DNA from: Dorea_D hominis
GTDB taxonomy: Bacteria; Bacillota; Clostridia; Lachnospirales; Lachnospiraceae
Reading direction: 5' to 3'
NCBI RefSeq assembly: GCF_014287705.1
Contig: NZ_JACOOY010000028.1
Span: 1 to 12,578, forward strand
DNA: 12,578 nucleotides
The translations under genes and the position numbers were made by a program. The notes beneath the pieces were generated by a model, which had not been told where the DNA came from, made no database searches, and was given only the letters and a program-made list of their open reading frames with translations. This document shows positions 1-5,847 of the stretch, piece after piece. Within the stretch, counting starts at the first letter, position 1, and every line of letters starts with the position of its first letter.

Positions 1-2
1 AT

Positions 3-226
3 AGTATTTCTGATGAAAACCTTTACTCCTTGGATTTGCCCGATATTCATTTTCACCAGTTGAGAAATACCTATGCAACTATTTTGCTGAAGAATAGCTT
101 TAATTCAAAAGGTGTTTCGCATTTATTGAAGAAGTTATTCCAAAAGAGCGGAAAGATTAGTATTATGATTATTCAGAAGTGATTGAAATAGACTTAATCC
201 TGGAGGAATATTTCAACGCAGCATGA
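3..226 (+). pseudogene. Decayed 3' end of a tyrosine recombinase/integrase gene
   Basis: Read in the frame starting at base 3, the DNA encodes a peptide containing HFHQLRNTYATILLKNS and GVSHLL, ending at a TGA at 180-182. HxLRxTYAT followed by a G-V-x-HLL stretch is the C-terminal catalytic block of phage-type tyrosine recombinases (box II His and Arg). Where the family continues HLLGH and then the catalytic Tyr, this copy reads HLLKKLFQK. Another frame (134-226) reads VIPKERKD, a TAG stop, then YYDYSEVIEIDLILEEYFNAA, which looks like the tail that should follow the catalytic Tyr. I infer a small deletion or frameshift that removed the HLLGH-to-Tyr segment, plus an in-frame stop, so the enzyme is dead. 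The upstream part of the gene lies outside the window. It is probably the scar of an older integrated element next to the present one. Confidence 0.7.
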
Positions 227-252
227 TAAAAAATAGAATAGTAGTAAGATAG

Positions 253-290
253 AAAAGTACAAATGAGAATCGAACATTTGTACTTTTTTC
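253..290 (+). terminator. Intrinsic terminator with 13-bp perfect stem
   Basis: AAAAGTACAAATG (253-265) pairs perfectly with CATTTGTACTTTT (275-287) around a 9-nt loop, and the 3' arm runs into a T-tract. The A-run at the 5' side means it could work in both directions. It follows the dead integrase and isolates it from the DNA downstream. Confidence 0.75.
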
Positions 291-323
291 TTGCCTTCAT
301 CTATATACTTTCAAAAAAATGTC

Positions 324-332
324 TGATATAAT
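324..332 (+). promoter_or_regulatory. Extended -10 promoter-like site
   Basis: TGATATAAT at 324-332 is a TGn extended -10 followed by a perfect TATAAT box. I see no good -35 at 16-18 bp spacing (304-309 reads TATACT). A transcript would start near 339 and run through the inverted repeats at 431-612 into the uvrB fragment, so this could be the old uvrB promoter or drive a structured RNA. Confidence 0.4.
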
Positions 333-427
333 AGGGACTGTTACATGAACAAACAGTAAAAATATGACAGAACCGGAGCCTGGTATCATCAGGTATTTCT
401 GAGTGCTGTTTTATCCGCAAATATGAA

Positions 428-440
428 TTTTGTGACTTTT
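428..440 (+). repeat. 13-bp direct repeat, left copy
   Basis: TTTTGTGACTTTT here recurs exactly at 1096-1108, so the two copies bracket the inverted-repeat region and the uvrB fragment. GGTGAAAAG is also shared near both copies (452-460 and 1071-1079). The repeat is T-rich, so chance cannot be excluded. An att-like or deletion-scar origin is possible. Confidence 0.35.
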
Positions 441-585
441 ATTCGTAACGAGGTGAAAAGGACATCTATTCACCATAAAATAAGCTTTTTGTTACGAATC
501 TGGATACGAATTTTTGGCTGATAATGATCATAGTAAAAAAGTTCACAGAACTTTTTCAATCGCATAAATGCGATTAAAAGTCACA
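431..585. other. Cloverleaf-like set of nested inverted repeats (structured RNA or MITE-like element)
   Basis: TGTGACTTTT (431-440) and AAAAGTCACA (576-585) are a perfect 10-bp inverted repeat that closes the segment. Directly inside lie ATTCGTAAC (441-449) against GTTACGAAT (491-499), extendable with GU and AU pairs to 451/489. Within that, GGTGAA (452-457) faces TTCACC (469-474). Two compact hairpins follow: AAAAAGTTC/GAACTTTTT (536-544/548-556) and AATCGCAT/ATGCGATT (558-565/568-575). The last ends exactly where the closing arm begins, giving a junction with three branches. TTT occurs on both outer edges, as a 3-bp target duplication would. Either a structured RNA or leader, or a miniature inverted-repeat element, would fit. 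I recognise no known RNA family and no open reading frame in it. Confidence 0.5.
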
Positions 586-587
586 TT

Positions 588-612
588 TTATTGAACATTA
601 GTAGTTCAATAA
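588..612 (+). other. Hairpin just upstream of the uvrB ribosome binding site
   Basis: TTATTGAAC (588-596) pairs perfectly with GTTCAATAA (604-612) around a 7-nt loop. It lies 8 nt before the GGAGGG Shine-Dalgarno of the uvrB fragment. There is no T-tract, so it is not a terminator. GAAC and GTTC are 7 nt apart, not the 4 nt of a LexA operator. Confidence 0.5.
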
Positions 613-633
613 GCATGAATGGAGGGATTTACC

Positions 634-981
634 ATGAATGCAGAAAAAGGACATTCGCAATCCGCTGACAATAGGCAGCTATTTGCTCATAAAAGCAGCC
701 CGCAGGGCGGACATGCTTTTAAATTAAAAGCCCCATACAAGCCAACCGGAGACCAGCCACAGGCGATTGCAGAGCTTGTGAAAGGGTTCAAGGAAGGCAA
801 TCAATGCCAGACTTTATTAGGGGTTACGGGTTCTGGAAAGACTTTTACGATGGCAAATGTGATTCAGCAATTACAGAAGCCGACACTTGTCATCGCTCAT
901 AATAAGACGTTAGCAGCTCAGTTATACGGAGAGTTCAAGGAGATGTTCCCCGAGAACGCGGTGGAATATTTTGTATCCTAG
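634..981 (+). pseudogene. uvrB: UvrB (excinuclease ABC subunit B), N-terminal fragment of 115 aa
   Basis: The peptide carries the unmistakable start of UvrB: FKLKAPYKPTGDQPQAI, then the helicase Walker A GVTGSGKTFT, and AHNKTLAAQLYGEFK. UvrB is a DNA-damage-recognition helicase of about 650-700 residues in nucleotide excision repair; only about the first 115 residues remain. Homology stops after EYFVS, where the family continues YYDYYQPEAY. The DNA switches at about 979-981 so that the TAT codon becomes TAG, meaning the stop was made by the junction. The damage-binding beta-hairpin and all later helicase motifs are absent, so the fragment cannot work as UvrB. I chose ATG 634 because GGAGGG at 621-626 sits 7 nt upstream; an upstream start at 619 lacks such a site. 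Confidence 0.85.
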
Positions 982-1069
982 GACAAGATGGTCAAAAAAT
1001 GGGTGATATTTTGTAGTGAGTGGGTGGTTGAACATCCAGATGTTGTGGATGCGGTAGTGGTAGGAGAAT

Positions 1070-1124
1070 AGGTGAAAAGCGGGTGGATGAAGAAGTTTTG
1101 TGACTTTTTATCACCTGCTTTTTT
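1070..1124 (+). terminator. Possible intrinsic terminator after the uvrB fragment
   Basis: AGGTGA (1070-1075) pairs with TCACCT (1111-1116), with further AAAG/CTTT pairing inside, and a T6 run (1119-1124) follows after two bases. The loop is large and the stem imperfect. The stretch 982-1210 otherwise holds no gene I can support. Confidence 0.4.
1096..1108 (+). repeat. 13-bp direct repeat, right copy
   Basis: This is the exact second copy of TTTTGTGACTTTT (first at 428-440). It lies about 115 bp past the point where uvrB homology stops. Confidence 0.35.
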
Positions 1125-1165
1125 GAATAATAATTGAAAAATATAGTGTATGAACATAAAATACT

Positions 1166-1174
1166 TGTTATAAT
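1166..1174 (+). promoter_or_regulatory. Extended -10 promoter for the DUF3791/DUF3990 cassette
   Basis: TGTTATAAT at 1166-1174 is a TGn extended -10 with a perfect TATAAT box and no clear -35. The expected start point near 1181 leaves about 30 nt of leader before ATG 1211 but only about 6 nt before the ATG at 1187, which favours the later start. Confidence 0.6.
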
Positions 1175-1210
1175 CTAAATATAAATATGACGGAAAGGTT
1201 GGTAGTGATT

Positions 1211-1429
1211 ATGTGTGAGAAAAAAGAATTGAGCTTTTCAATATTCATGTTGTATAGTCTTGCGGATAAGTGGAAGATGTCTCCAGCCAAAGTGTATAAA
1301 ATATTAAATTCAACCGGGATTTTGGATAACTATATTATTAAATGTTACGATGTTCTTCATACACAGGGAAAGGAATATTTGGTAGAAGATATTACCGATT
1401 ATGTGAGAGAAAAAGGAGTTAATGTATGA
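1211..1429 (+). CDS. DUF3791-family small protein (probable antitoxin or partner of the DUF3990 protein)
   Basis: This 72-residue protein has the DUF3791 layout: a short N-terminal helix (FSIFMLYSLADKWKM), a K-V-Y-K-I-L-x-x-x-G-I-L block, and the typical ending IIKCYDVLHTQGKEYLVEDI. No catalytic motif is visible. DUF3791 genes are commonly found directly before DUF3990 genes in Firmicutes. That pairing, the small size and the 4-nt ATGA overlap with the next gene suggest an antitoxin or cognate partner, but this is inference. I chose ATG 1211 rather than the in-frame ATG 1187 because the latter lies only about 6 nt from the predicted transcription start and has no ribosome binding site. GGAAAGG lies upstream of 1211, though its spacing of about 12 nt is long. 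Confidence 0.75.
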   Translation: MCEKKELSFSIFMLYSLADKWKMSPAKVYKILNSTGILDNYIIKCYDVLHTQGKEYLVEDITDYVREKGVNV

Positions 1430-1917
1430 TTGTATATCATGGATCAACAGAAATTATAAAAAATCCGGATGTAGTACATTCAAAAAAATATCTGGATTTT
1501 GGTCGAGGATTTTATATAACAACTTTTGAAAATCAGGCAAAAAAATGGGCAGTTCGGAAAGGCATGAGACAAGAAAAGACTGCAATAGTTAATATTTATG
1601 AATTATCTGAAGCATGGGATGATTTTAAGGTGTTATGTTTTGAAAAAGAGAATGAGAAATGGCTTGATTTTGTGTGTGCATGTAGAAAGGGACAGCCATT
1701 AAATAAAGAATATGACATTATTATAGGAAATGTTGCGGACGATGACGTGTTTAAGACTGTAGATATGTATTTTAGAGGTTTGTGGGATAAGGAAAAGGTA
1801 TTAGATGAATTGCGATACTATAAGATGAATAATCAAATATGTATTGTAAATCAAGAAACACTGAATCGACTTATTACTTTTAAAAGAGCATATGAGGTGG
1901 AAGATCATGGTAGATAA
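1426..1917 (+). CDS. DUF3990 domain protein, ADP-ribosyltransferase-like (putative toxin)
   Basis: The 163-residue protein matches the DUF3990 pattern: VYHGS (His5), LDFGRGFYIT (Tyr30), QAKKWA (37-42), YDIIIGNVADDDVF (96-109) and NNQICIVNQETLNRL (135-149). His near the N-terminus, Tyr in a GxGFY strand and a Gln/Glu in a late strand (Gln137) resemble the H-Y-E/Q arrangement of ADP-ribosyltransferases, the superfamily to which I believe DUF3990 belongs. If so, it would transfer ADP-ribose from NAD to an unknown target in the cytoplasm. It overlaps the DUF3791 gene by 4 nt (ATGA) and the next gene by 11 nt, so the three are translationally coupled. AAAGGAG precedes the ATG at good spacing. Function as a toxin is inferred from family and context. 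An alternative is regulation of a host protein by ADP-ribosylation. Confidence 0.8.
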   Translation: MIVYHGSTEIIKNPDVVHSKKYLDFGRGFYITTFENQAKKWAVRKGMRQEKTAIVNIYELSEAWDDFKVLCFEKENEKWLDFVCACRKGQPLNKEYDIIIGNVADDDVFKTVDMYFRGLWDKEKVLDELRYYKMNNQICIVNQETLNRLITFKRAYEVEDHGR

Positions 1918-2131
1918 GAAACAATTGGAAGAAGTTTATAAGCAAAATTTGGAAAATGATATCATTAATGCAATTTCTGAAATAAAAGGAATAGATTTGC
2001 GGAAAGCATTTGATATTTATTATTCCAGTAAGCTGGCGGAACAAATTTCAAATGACAGTTATGGAATAGAAAATATGGATGCAAAATATCTGGCAGAAGA
2101 TTTGATTGAGAATGAGCCAGGGTTATTTTAA
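1907..2131 (+). CDS. Small acidic partner protein of the DUF3791/DUF3990 cassette
   Basis: This 74-residue, probably all-helical protein reads DLRKAFDIYYSSKLAEQI in the middle and KYLAEDLIENEP near the end. I recall similar small proteins following DUF3990 genes in Clostridia but cannot name a domain. I chose ATG 1907, giving a start of MVDKKQLEEV, because GAGGTGG at 1894-1900 sits about 6 nt upstream. The in-frame ATG at 1892 overlaps that site and would add only five residues. It overlaps the DUF3990 stop by 11 nt, consistent with coupled translation. It could be a second antitoxin, a chaperone or a target-delivery subunit. No enzyme motif is visible. Confidence 0.65.
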   Translation: MVDKKQLEEVYKQNLENDIINAISEIKGIDLRKAFDIYYSSKLAEQISNDSYGIENMDAKYLAEDLIENEPGLF

Positions 2132-2170
2132 AGATATGTAAAAGAATAAAACAAAAGAGTAGGGATAAAA

Positions 2171-3097
2171 ATGGAAAGAGTAGTATATTTTAGTAAAGTA
2201 AGTATGGATTCAGAAGAAGTATATAATTTAGTGGAAAATTATGAGTTGAGATTTGAAATTACAAGAAATATTTTATCTATGGTTCAACACAATTTTGAAT
2301 TCATTCACGAGTTCCCGTATATTACAGAAGAAGGAGAAAAAGGGATTAATAAAGTATCATATGTTCTGTCAATAAAAGATAAAGATGATGAAAGTATTCA
2401 TGGTGTCTTGGACAGGACGGCAAGTATTTTTGTAAAAGAAAGAGATGACGAAACTGGCGAGATGAAAAGTAAGCCCGTAGAAAATACAGAGGATATTGAA
2501 TTTTATTATGATGTGTTACATGAATATGTAGCGTTCATTTCAAGAAGAAGATTTGGAAAAAGTATGTTTAATGATGCATTCGGAGAAATGCTCAACGAAT
2601 GTGCCCGTAAAAAACATTTGAAATATTCTTTCTATGTTGAATCATTTAATTTGGGAATGAGTATTGAGGAAATGCAAGAAGCTGTGAAGTTAGATAAGAA
2701 TATCAGAGAATTACGAATTACATATAGACCGGCAAATCCAGATGATGCACTTATTGATAAAGCAATTGAAGCAAAAGAAAAAGAACGATTGAAAGAATCA
2801 AATGCTACGGAAAGAAGCATTATTTATAAGGCTAAAGGAAAAACTAATATTAATGGTGGAGCTGAAATTATACAAGATGATTTGAAACAACTTGTCACAA
2901 TGAATGAAGATATTCCGATTTTGGATCTGACACAAAGAGGATATGTAGTTGTTACGAGCGTTAATAAAAATGGAGATGTCAAAACGACAACAGACACTAA
3001 ACCATTTGTAAAAATTACAAATGGTTTAGGCGAATTTGTAAATACGGCTAAAAAAGGAATTCAGGAAATATTACGAAAGGGGAATCTATGTGATTAA
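2171..3097 (+). CDS. Unassigned 308-aa soluble protein, first gene of a membrane-protein operon
   Basis: I do not recognise a named family with confidence. The protein has no signal peptide or membrane segment. Its N-terminal half (about 1-150) seems mixed alpha/beta, with an FEFIHEFPYI stretch and YVAFISRRRFGKSMFNDAF at about 118-136. A central strand LRITYRPANPDDALI (about 180-195) leads into a charged helix (AKEKERLKESNATERS). The C-terminal third contains ILDLTQRGYVVVTSVNKNGD followed by a threonine-rich KTTTDTKPF. The strand-then-PNPD-then-helix layout gives me a weak impression of DUF4747-like proteins, which I cannot verify. An AGGGAT ribosome site precedes the ATG. The downstream membrane gene starts inside its last codons (8-nt overlap), so the two products probably act together. 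Base composition is strongly AT-rich compared with the parA-radC block, consistent with cargo acquired by transfer. Confidence 0.8.
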   Translation: MERVVYFSKVSMDSEEVYNLVENYELRFEITRNILSMVQHNFEFIHEFPYITEEGEKGINKVSYVLSIKDKDDESIHGVLDRTASIFVKERDDETGEMKSKPVENTEDIEFYYDVLHEYVAFISRRRFGKSMFNDAFGEMLNECARKKHLKYSFYVESFNLGMSIEEMQEAVKLDKNIRELRITYRPANPDDALIDKAIEAKEKERLKESNATERSIIYKAKGKTNINGGAEIIQDDLKQLVTMNEDIPILDLTQRGYVVVTSVNKNGDVKTTTDTKPFVKITNGLGEFVNTAKKGIQEILRKGNLCD

Positions 3098-3428
3098 AAA
3101 ATTTTGGGAATATGGAAAATTTAAAGAATATTTTGCATGGGCCTTTGAAAATATATTTGCTTTAATTGGTACAGTATTGTTGGTTATTGCAACATATTAT
3201 TTAAAAATATATGAGGATTTGCAAAATTATATTAGTATATTAGATTCTACATTTGGAGTAATAATTGGAGCGTTAATCGGAACATTGGCATTAATTTTTT
3301 CTGGAATTGTTTTTTGGGGAAGTTTATTCGATAAAAAATTTAGAAAAAAGATTATTGAATATACGGAAGATGAAAAGACTGTTGATAAGTTGTATATAAG
3401 CTATCTTTTTTGGCATGTAATATTTTAG
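3090..3428 (+). CDS. Four-helix membrane protein, N-terminal part (apparently frameshifted)
   Basis: This 112-residue reading frame starts at GTG 3090, 7 nt after a GAAAGGGG ribosome site, and overlaps the previous gene by 8 nt. It holds two hydrophobic segments, about residues 18-42 (FENIFALIGTVLLVIATYY) and 50-78 (TFGVIIGALIGTLALIFSGIVFW), then a short charged loop (DKKFRKKIIEYTEDEK). It runs into a TAG at 3426-3428 shortly after a T6 run (3406-3411). One additional T there would join it without interruption to the reading frame beginning at 3410, giving a single protein of about 250 residues with four membrane helices and a charged C-terminal tail. I therefore read this and the next entry as halves of one gene. 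The truncated form alone would be a two-helix membrane protein. Confidence 0.6.
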   Translation: MIKKFWEYGKFKEYFAWAFENIFALIGTVLLVIATYYLKIYEDLQNYISILDSTFGVIIGALIGTLALIFSGIVFWGSLFDKKFRKKIIEYTEDEKTVDKLYISYLFWHVIF

Positions 3429-3838
3429 GCAATATCGTATTTACAGTTTTACTTATTTTAGTATTGAATAGTTCGCGAGAGAAAGTGGGACAGATATTTT
3501 TTGTAATTATAGAAATAGTGTATGTATATTGGCTTTTATTTATTTTAGGATATTTTGTTGCAATCATGAAAAACGGAATAAAGCTTATTTGGCTAAGAGA
3601 TGGGGCAGAAGAAAATGAGAAGGATAAAAAATCTCTATATGAATCAGCAAACGAATTACGTATAGACGTCCTGTTTGAACTATTATGTAGAAATATGACG
3701 GCAGAAGAAACGCATGACACTTTGATGAATATTCTAAATAATAGGATTAAATTACTTGATAAACCAGAAGAAGAAAAAAGAAAGCTGGCGAAGTATTTAG
3801 AAAACTATTACAAATTAGAAAAAAATGAAAAAAAGTAA
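3410..3838 (+). CDS. Four-helix membrane protein, C-terminal part (apparently frameshifted)
   Basis: The frame continues the previous one as ACNILGNIVFTVLLILVL (third helix) and IFFVIIEIVYVYWLLFILGY (fourth helix). A cytosolic-looking, charged helical tail of about 80 residues follows, including LYESANELRIDVLFELLC and KRKLAKYLENYYKLEKNEKK. Its only possible early start is TTG 3410, which has no ribosome binding site; the next ATG is near 3566, inside helix 4. Independent translation is therefore unlikely, and the piece makes sense only joined to the frame that starts at 3090. A strong terminator follows directly. With the preceding soluble protein it forms a soluble-plus-membrane pair, an architecture seen in several phage-defence systems, but I cannot assign a family. 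Confidence 0.55.
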   Translation: MACNILGNIVFTVLLILVLNSSREKVGQIFFVIIEIVYVYWLLFILGYFVAIMKNGIKLIWLRDGAEENEKDKKSLYESANELRIDVLFELLCRNMTAEETHDTLMNILNNRIKLLDKPEEEKRKLAKYLENYYKLEKNEKK

Positions 3839-3840
3839 AC

Positions 3841-3886
3841 ATGAAAACCGATTGATTCGAATTAAGAATCAATCGGCTTTTTTCAT
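3841..3886. terminator. Strong bidirectional intrinsic terminator
   Basis: CCGATTGATTC (3848-3858) pairs perfectly with GAATCAATCGG (3866-3876) around a 7-nt loop, followed by C and T6. Outside this, ATGAAAA (3841-3847) can pair with TTTTCAT (3880-3886), so an A-run precedes and a T-run follows and both strands would terminate. It closes the 2171-3838 operon and insulates it from parA. Confidence 0.85.
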
Positions 3887-3900
3887 GCTCATTTTTATAC

Positions 3901-3939
3901 ATAGCCAGTTTCGTAAAACAGATTGGCTATTAAATTTTT
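3901..3939 (+). promoter_or_regulatory. Leader hairpin with T-tract directly before the parA ribosome site
   Basis: ATAGCCA (3901-3907) pairs with TGGCTAT (3924-3930), with GTTT/AAAC pairing inside (3908-3911/3916-3919). TAAATTTTTTG follows. It resembles an intrinsic terminator placed between the incoming operon and the parA Shine-Dalgarno, so it could be an attenuator. I see no convincing promoter between 3887 and 3958. Confidence 0.45.
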
Positions 3940-3958
3940 TGAGGAAGGAGGAAACTAT

Positions 3959-4786
3959 ATGACCAAGTGTAAAGTAATCGCCCTTGCAAATCAGAAGGGA
4001 GGAACAGCCAAGACCACAACTACATTAAATTTAGGAATTGGTCTTGCACATCAGGGGCGAAAAGTATTATTGGTCGATGCTGATCCGCAGGGGGATTTAA
4101 CAACTGCATTGGGTTGGACAAATGCAGACAGTCTTCCTATTACATTGGAAACACAAATGAAGAAGATATTACAAGACGAACCGTTTGTGTATAATGAAGG
4201 CATTTTACACCATGAAGAAGGAGTAGATATTATTCCAACCAACATCGAGCTATCGGGCATGGAAATCTCACTGGTAAATGCCATGAGCAGAGAGCAAACT
4301 TTAAAGTTGTATCTGGCAGATTTGAAAAAGGATTATGATTATATCTTGATTGATTGTATGCCTAGCTTGGGAATGTTGACTATCAATGCGTTGGCTGCCG
4401 CAGACAGTGTAATTGTTCCAGTGCAGGCTCATTATCTTCCACTAAAAGGTATGACACAGTTAATGAAAACAATCGGTAAGGTGCAAAGACAGCTAAATCC
4501 TAATCTGAAGATTGATGGAGTATTGCTGACACTTGCAGATATGAGGACAAAACTTGCAAGGACAACAGAGGATAGCCTTAGAGAAAATTACGGGAAACAT
4601 ATCCGAATTTTTAAAGCGATTATTCCAGTGGCTATTACAGCGGCAGAAAGCAGTGCAGCAGGACAGAGCATTTATGAGTATGACAAGAATGGAACTGTTG
4701 CAAAGGCGTATGCAGAATTTACGAGGGAGGTGATTCAGTGTGGCGAAAAGCAGAGAAATAAACATGAATCTTCCCTCAGCAGATGA
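3959..4786 (+). CDS. parA: ParA-type partition ATPase
   Basis: This 275-residue ParA/Soj-family ATPase has a deviant Walker A KGGTAKTT (residues 13-20), the Walker A-prime block LLVDADPQGD (37-46) and a Walker B DYILIDCMPSLG (127-138) with Asp132. The family binds ATP as a sandwich dimer on DNA and positions a ParB-bound DNA partner; on conjugative elements it helps keep the excised circular form. I chose ATG 3959 because GGAAGGAGG lies just upstream. An in-frame TTG at 3923 has no such site and would begin inside a hairpin. The gene overlaps parB by 47 nt, so the two are co-translated. Length and motifs are normal for the chromosomal/ICE ParA type without an N-terminal helix-turn-helix. Confidence 0.92.
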   Translation: MTKCKVIALANQKGGTAKTTTTLNLGIGLAHQGRKVLLVDADPQGDLTTALGWTNADSLPITLETQMKKILQDEPFVYNEGILHHEEGVDIIPTNIELSGMEISLVNAMSREQTLKLYLADLKKDYDYILIDCMPSLGMLTINALAAADSVIVPVQAHYLPLKGMTQLMKTIGKVQRQLNPNLKIDGVLLTLADMRTKLARTTEDSLRENYGKHIRIFKAIIPVAITAAESSAAGQSIYEYDKNGTVAKAYAEFTREVIQCGEKQRNKHESSLSR

Positions 4787-5675
4787 TCTTTTTACCACGC
4801 AGGAAGAAAGAGACCAGAAGAATCAGGAATATGTAAAAGATATTTCGATTTATGAAATTACAGATTTCCCGAATCATCCGTTTAAGGTAAAAATGGATGA
4901 TAAGATGTTGGAAACTATCGAAAGCGTTCGTGACCATGGCGTATTAGTCCCAGCACTTGTCAGGGAAAAGCCAACAGGCGGGTATGAAATGATTTCTGGA
5001 CACCGTAGAAAAATGGCAAGTGAACTGGCAGGAAAAGAGACAATGCCTTGTATTGTAAGAAATCTTAGTGATGACCAAGCAGTCATTGTCATGGTTGACA
5101 GCAATCTTCAGCGAGAAGAAATCTTACCATCCGAAAAGGCATTTGCATATAAGATGAAGTTAGAGGCTATGAAGAGACAAGCTGGACGTCCAAGAAAAAA
5201 TTCTGTGCCAGTGGCACAGGAATTTCGAGGTAAAACTTCAAGAGAAATATTAGGTGAACAAGTTGGAGAAAGCCAAGACCAAATCCGCCGCTATATCCGC
5301 CTTACGGAGCTTATCCCGGAAATCCTTGAAATGGTCGATGACAAAAAGATTTCTATGCGTCCGGCGGTAGAATTGTCTTATTTGACGAAGGAGGAACAGG
5401 AGATATTGTACGATACCATGGAGTCGGAGGCTTGTACCCCAAGTCATGCACAGGCAATTAAAATCCGTAAATTTTCAGCAGAAGGCAGGTTAAATGAAGA
5501 TGTTTTGCTGTCGATTATGGCAGAGCAAAAGCCAAATCAGGTAGAGCAATGGAAAATCCCCAAGAACCGACTGAAAAAATATTTTCCATCGGGAACTTCA
5601 CAGCAGAAAATGGAAGAAACCATTATCAAAGCACTGGAATTATATCGGAAACGGGAAAAAAGCAGGGAACGATAG
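4740..5675 (+). CDS. parB: ParB/Spo0J-family partition protein
   Basis: The 311-residue protein has the ParB nuclease/CTPase-fold N-terminal domain with SGHRRKMAS (86-94) and DSNLQREEILPSE (120-132), the two signature ParB boxes. A central DNA-binding region follows (TSREILGEQVGESQDQIRRYIRL, about 166-188), then a helical part starting KKISMRPAVELSYL and a charged C-terminus. ParB binds centromere-like sites and stimulates ParA. Translation starts at GTG 4740, preceded by GGGAGG at good spacing and lying inside the parA 3' end. An ATG eight codons later is a possible but less well placed start. I saw no obvious parS palindrome in the window. The parAB order followed by a surface protein and RadC is typical of Clostridia integrative elements. 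Confidence 0.9.
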   Translation: MAKSREINMNLPSADDLFTTQEERDQKNQEYVKDISIYEITDFPNHPFKVKMDDKMLETIESVRDHGVLVPALVREKPTGGYEMISGHRRKMASELAGKETMPCIVRNLSDDQAVIVMVDSNLQREEILPSEKAFAYKMKLEAMKRQAGRPRKNSVPVAQEFRGKTSREILGEQVGESQDQIRRYIRLTELIPEILEMVDDKKISMRPAVELSYLTKEEQEILYDTMESEACTPSHAQAIKIRKFSAEGRLNEDVLLSIMAEQKPNQVEQWKIPKNRLKKYFPSGTSQQKMEETIIKALELYRKREKSRER

Positions 5676-5847
5676 GCATTTGGACACCAAGGGAGAAGTC
5701 TATCTGTTGGTGGTCAATAAGAAATCAGCCTTTTTCTGTTTTCCCCTCCCCACACCCTACCCCTTTGGTTTACCAGCAGATTACCAGCCGAAAAGACAAT
5801 AAGGAGCCGGGAACATCTTCTCTTTCGGCAGGTCAGAGATTCTCATA

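Noticed and set aside
271..284. CGAACATTTGTACT as a LexA box for uvrB
   Set aside because: It departs from the GAAC-N4-GTTC core by one base and is fully explained as part of the 253-290 terminator stem.
988..1071. 27-codon frame after the uvrB break, with a VEHPDVVDAVVVGE stretch like acyl-CoA synthetases
   Set aside because: It is too short, has no ribosome site and no further matching sequence; the resemblance is to a simple hydrophobic motif.
3405..3413. Programmed -1 ribosomal frameshift at CTTTTTTGG
   Set aside because: The zero-frame codons are CTT TTT TGG; slipping back would need the Trp tRNA to pair with TTG, so it is not a canonical X-XXY-YYZ site. A lost base or RNA polymerase slippage is likelier.
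3352..3720. 122-codon open frame on the minus strand over the membrane gene
   Set aside because: It is antisense to clear membrane helices, has no ribosome site and no recognisable domain; it is a shadow of the plus-strand gene.
2171..3838. Calling the operon Kiwa (KwaA/KwaB)
   Set aside because: Size and membrane topology are similar, but gene order is reversed and I see no sequence motif that supports it.
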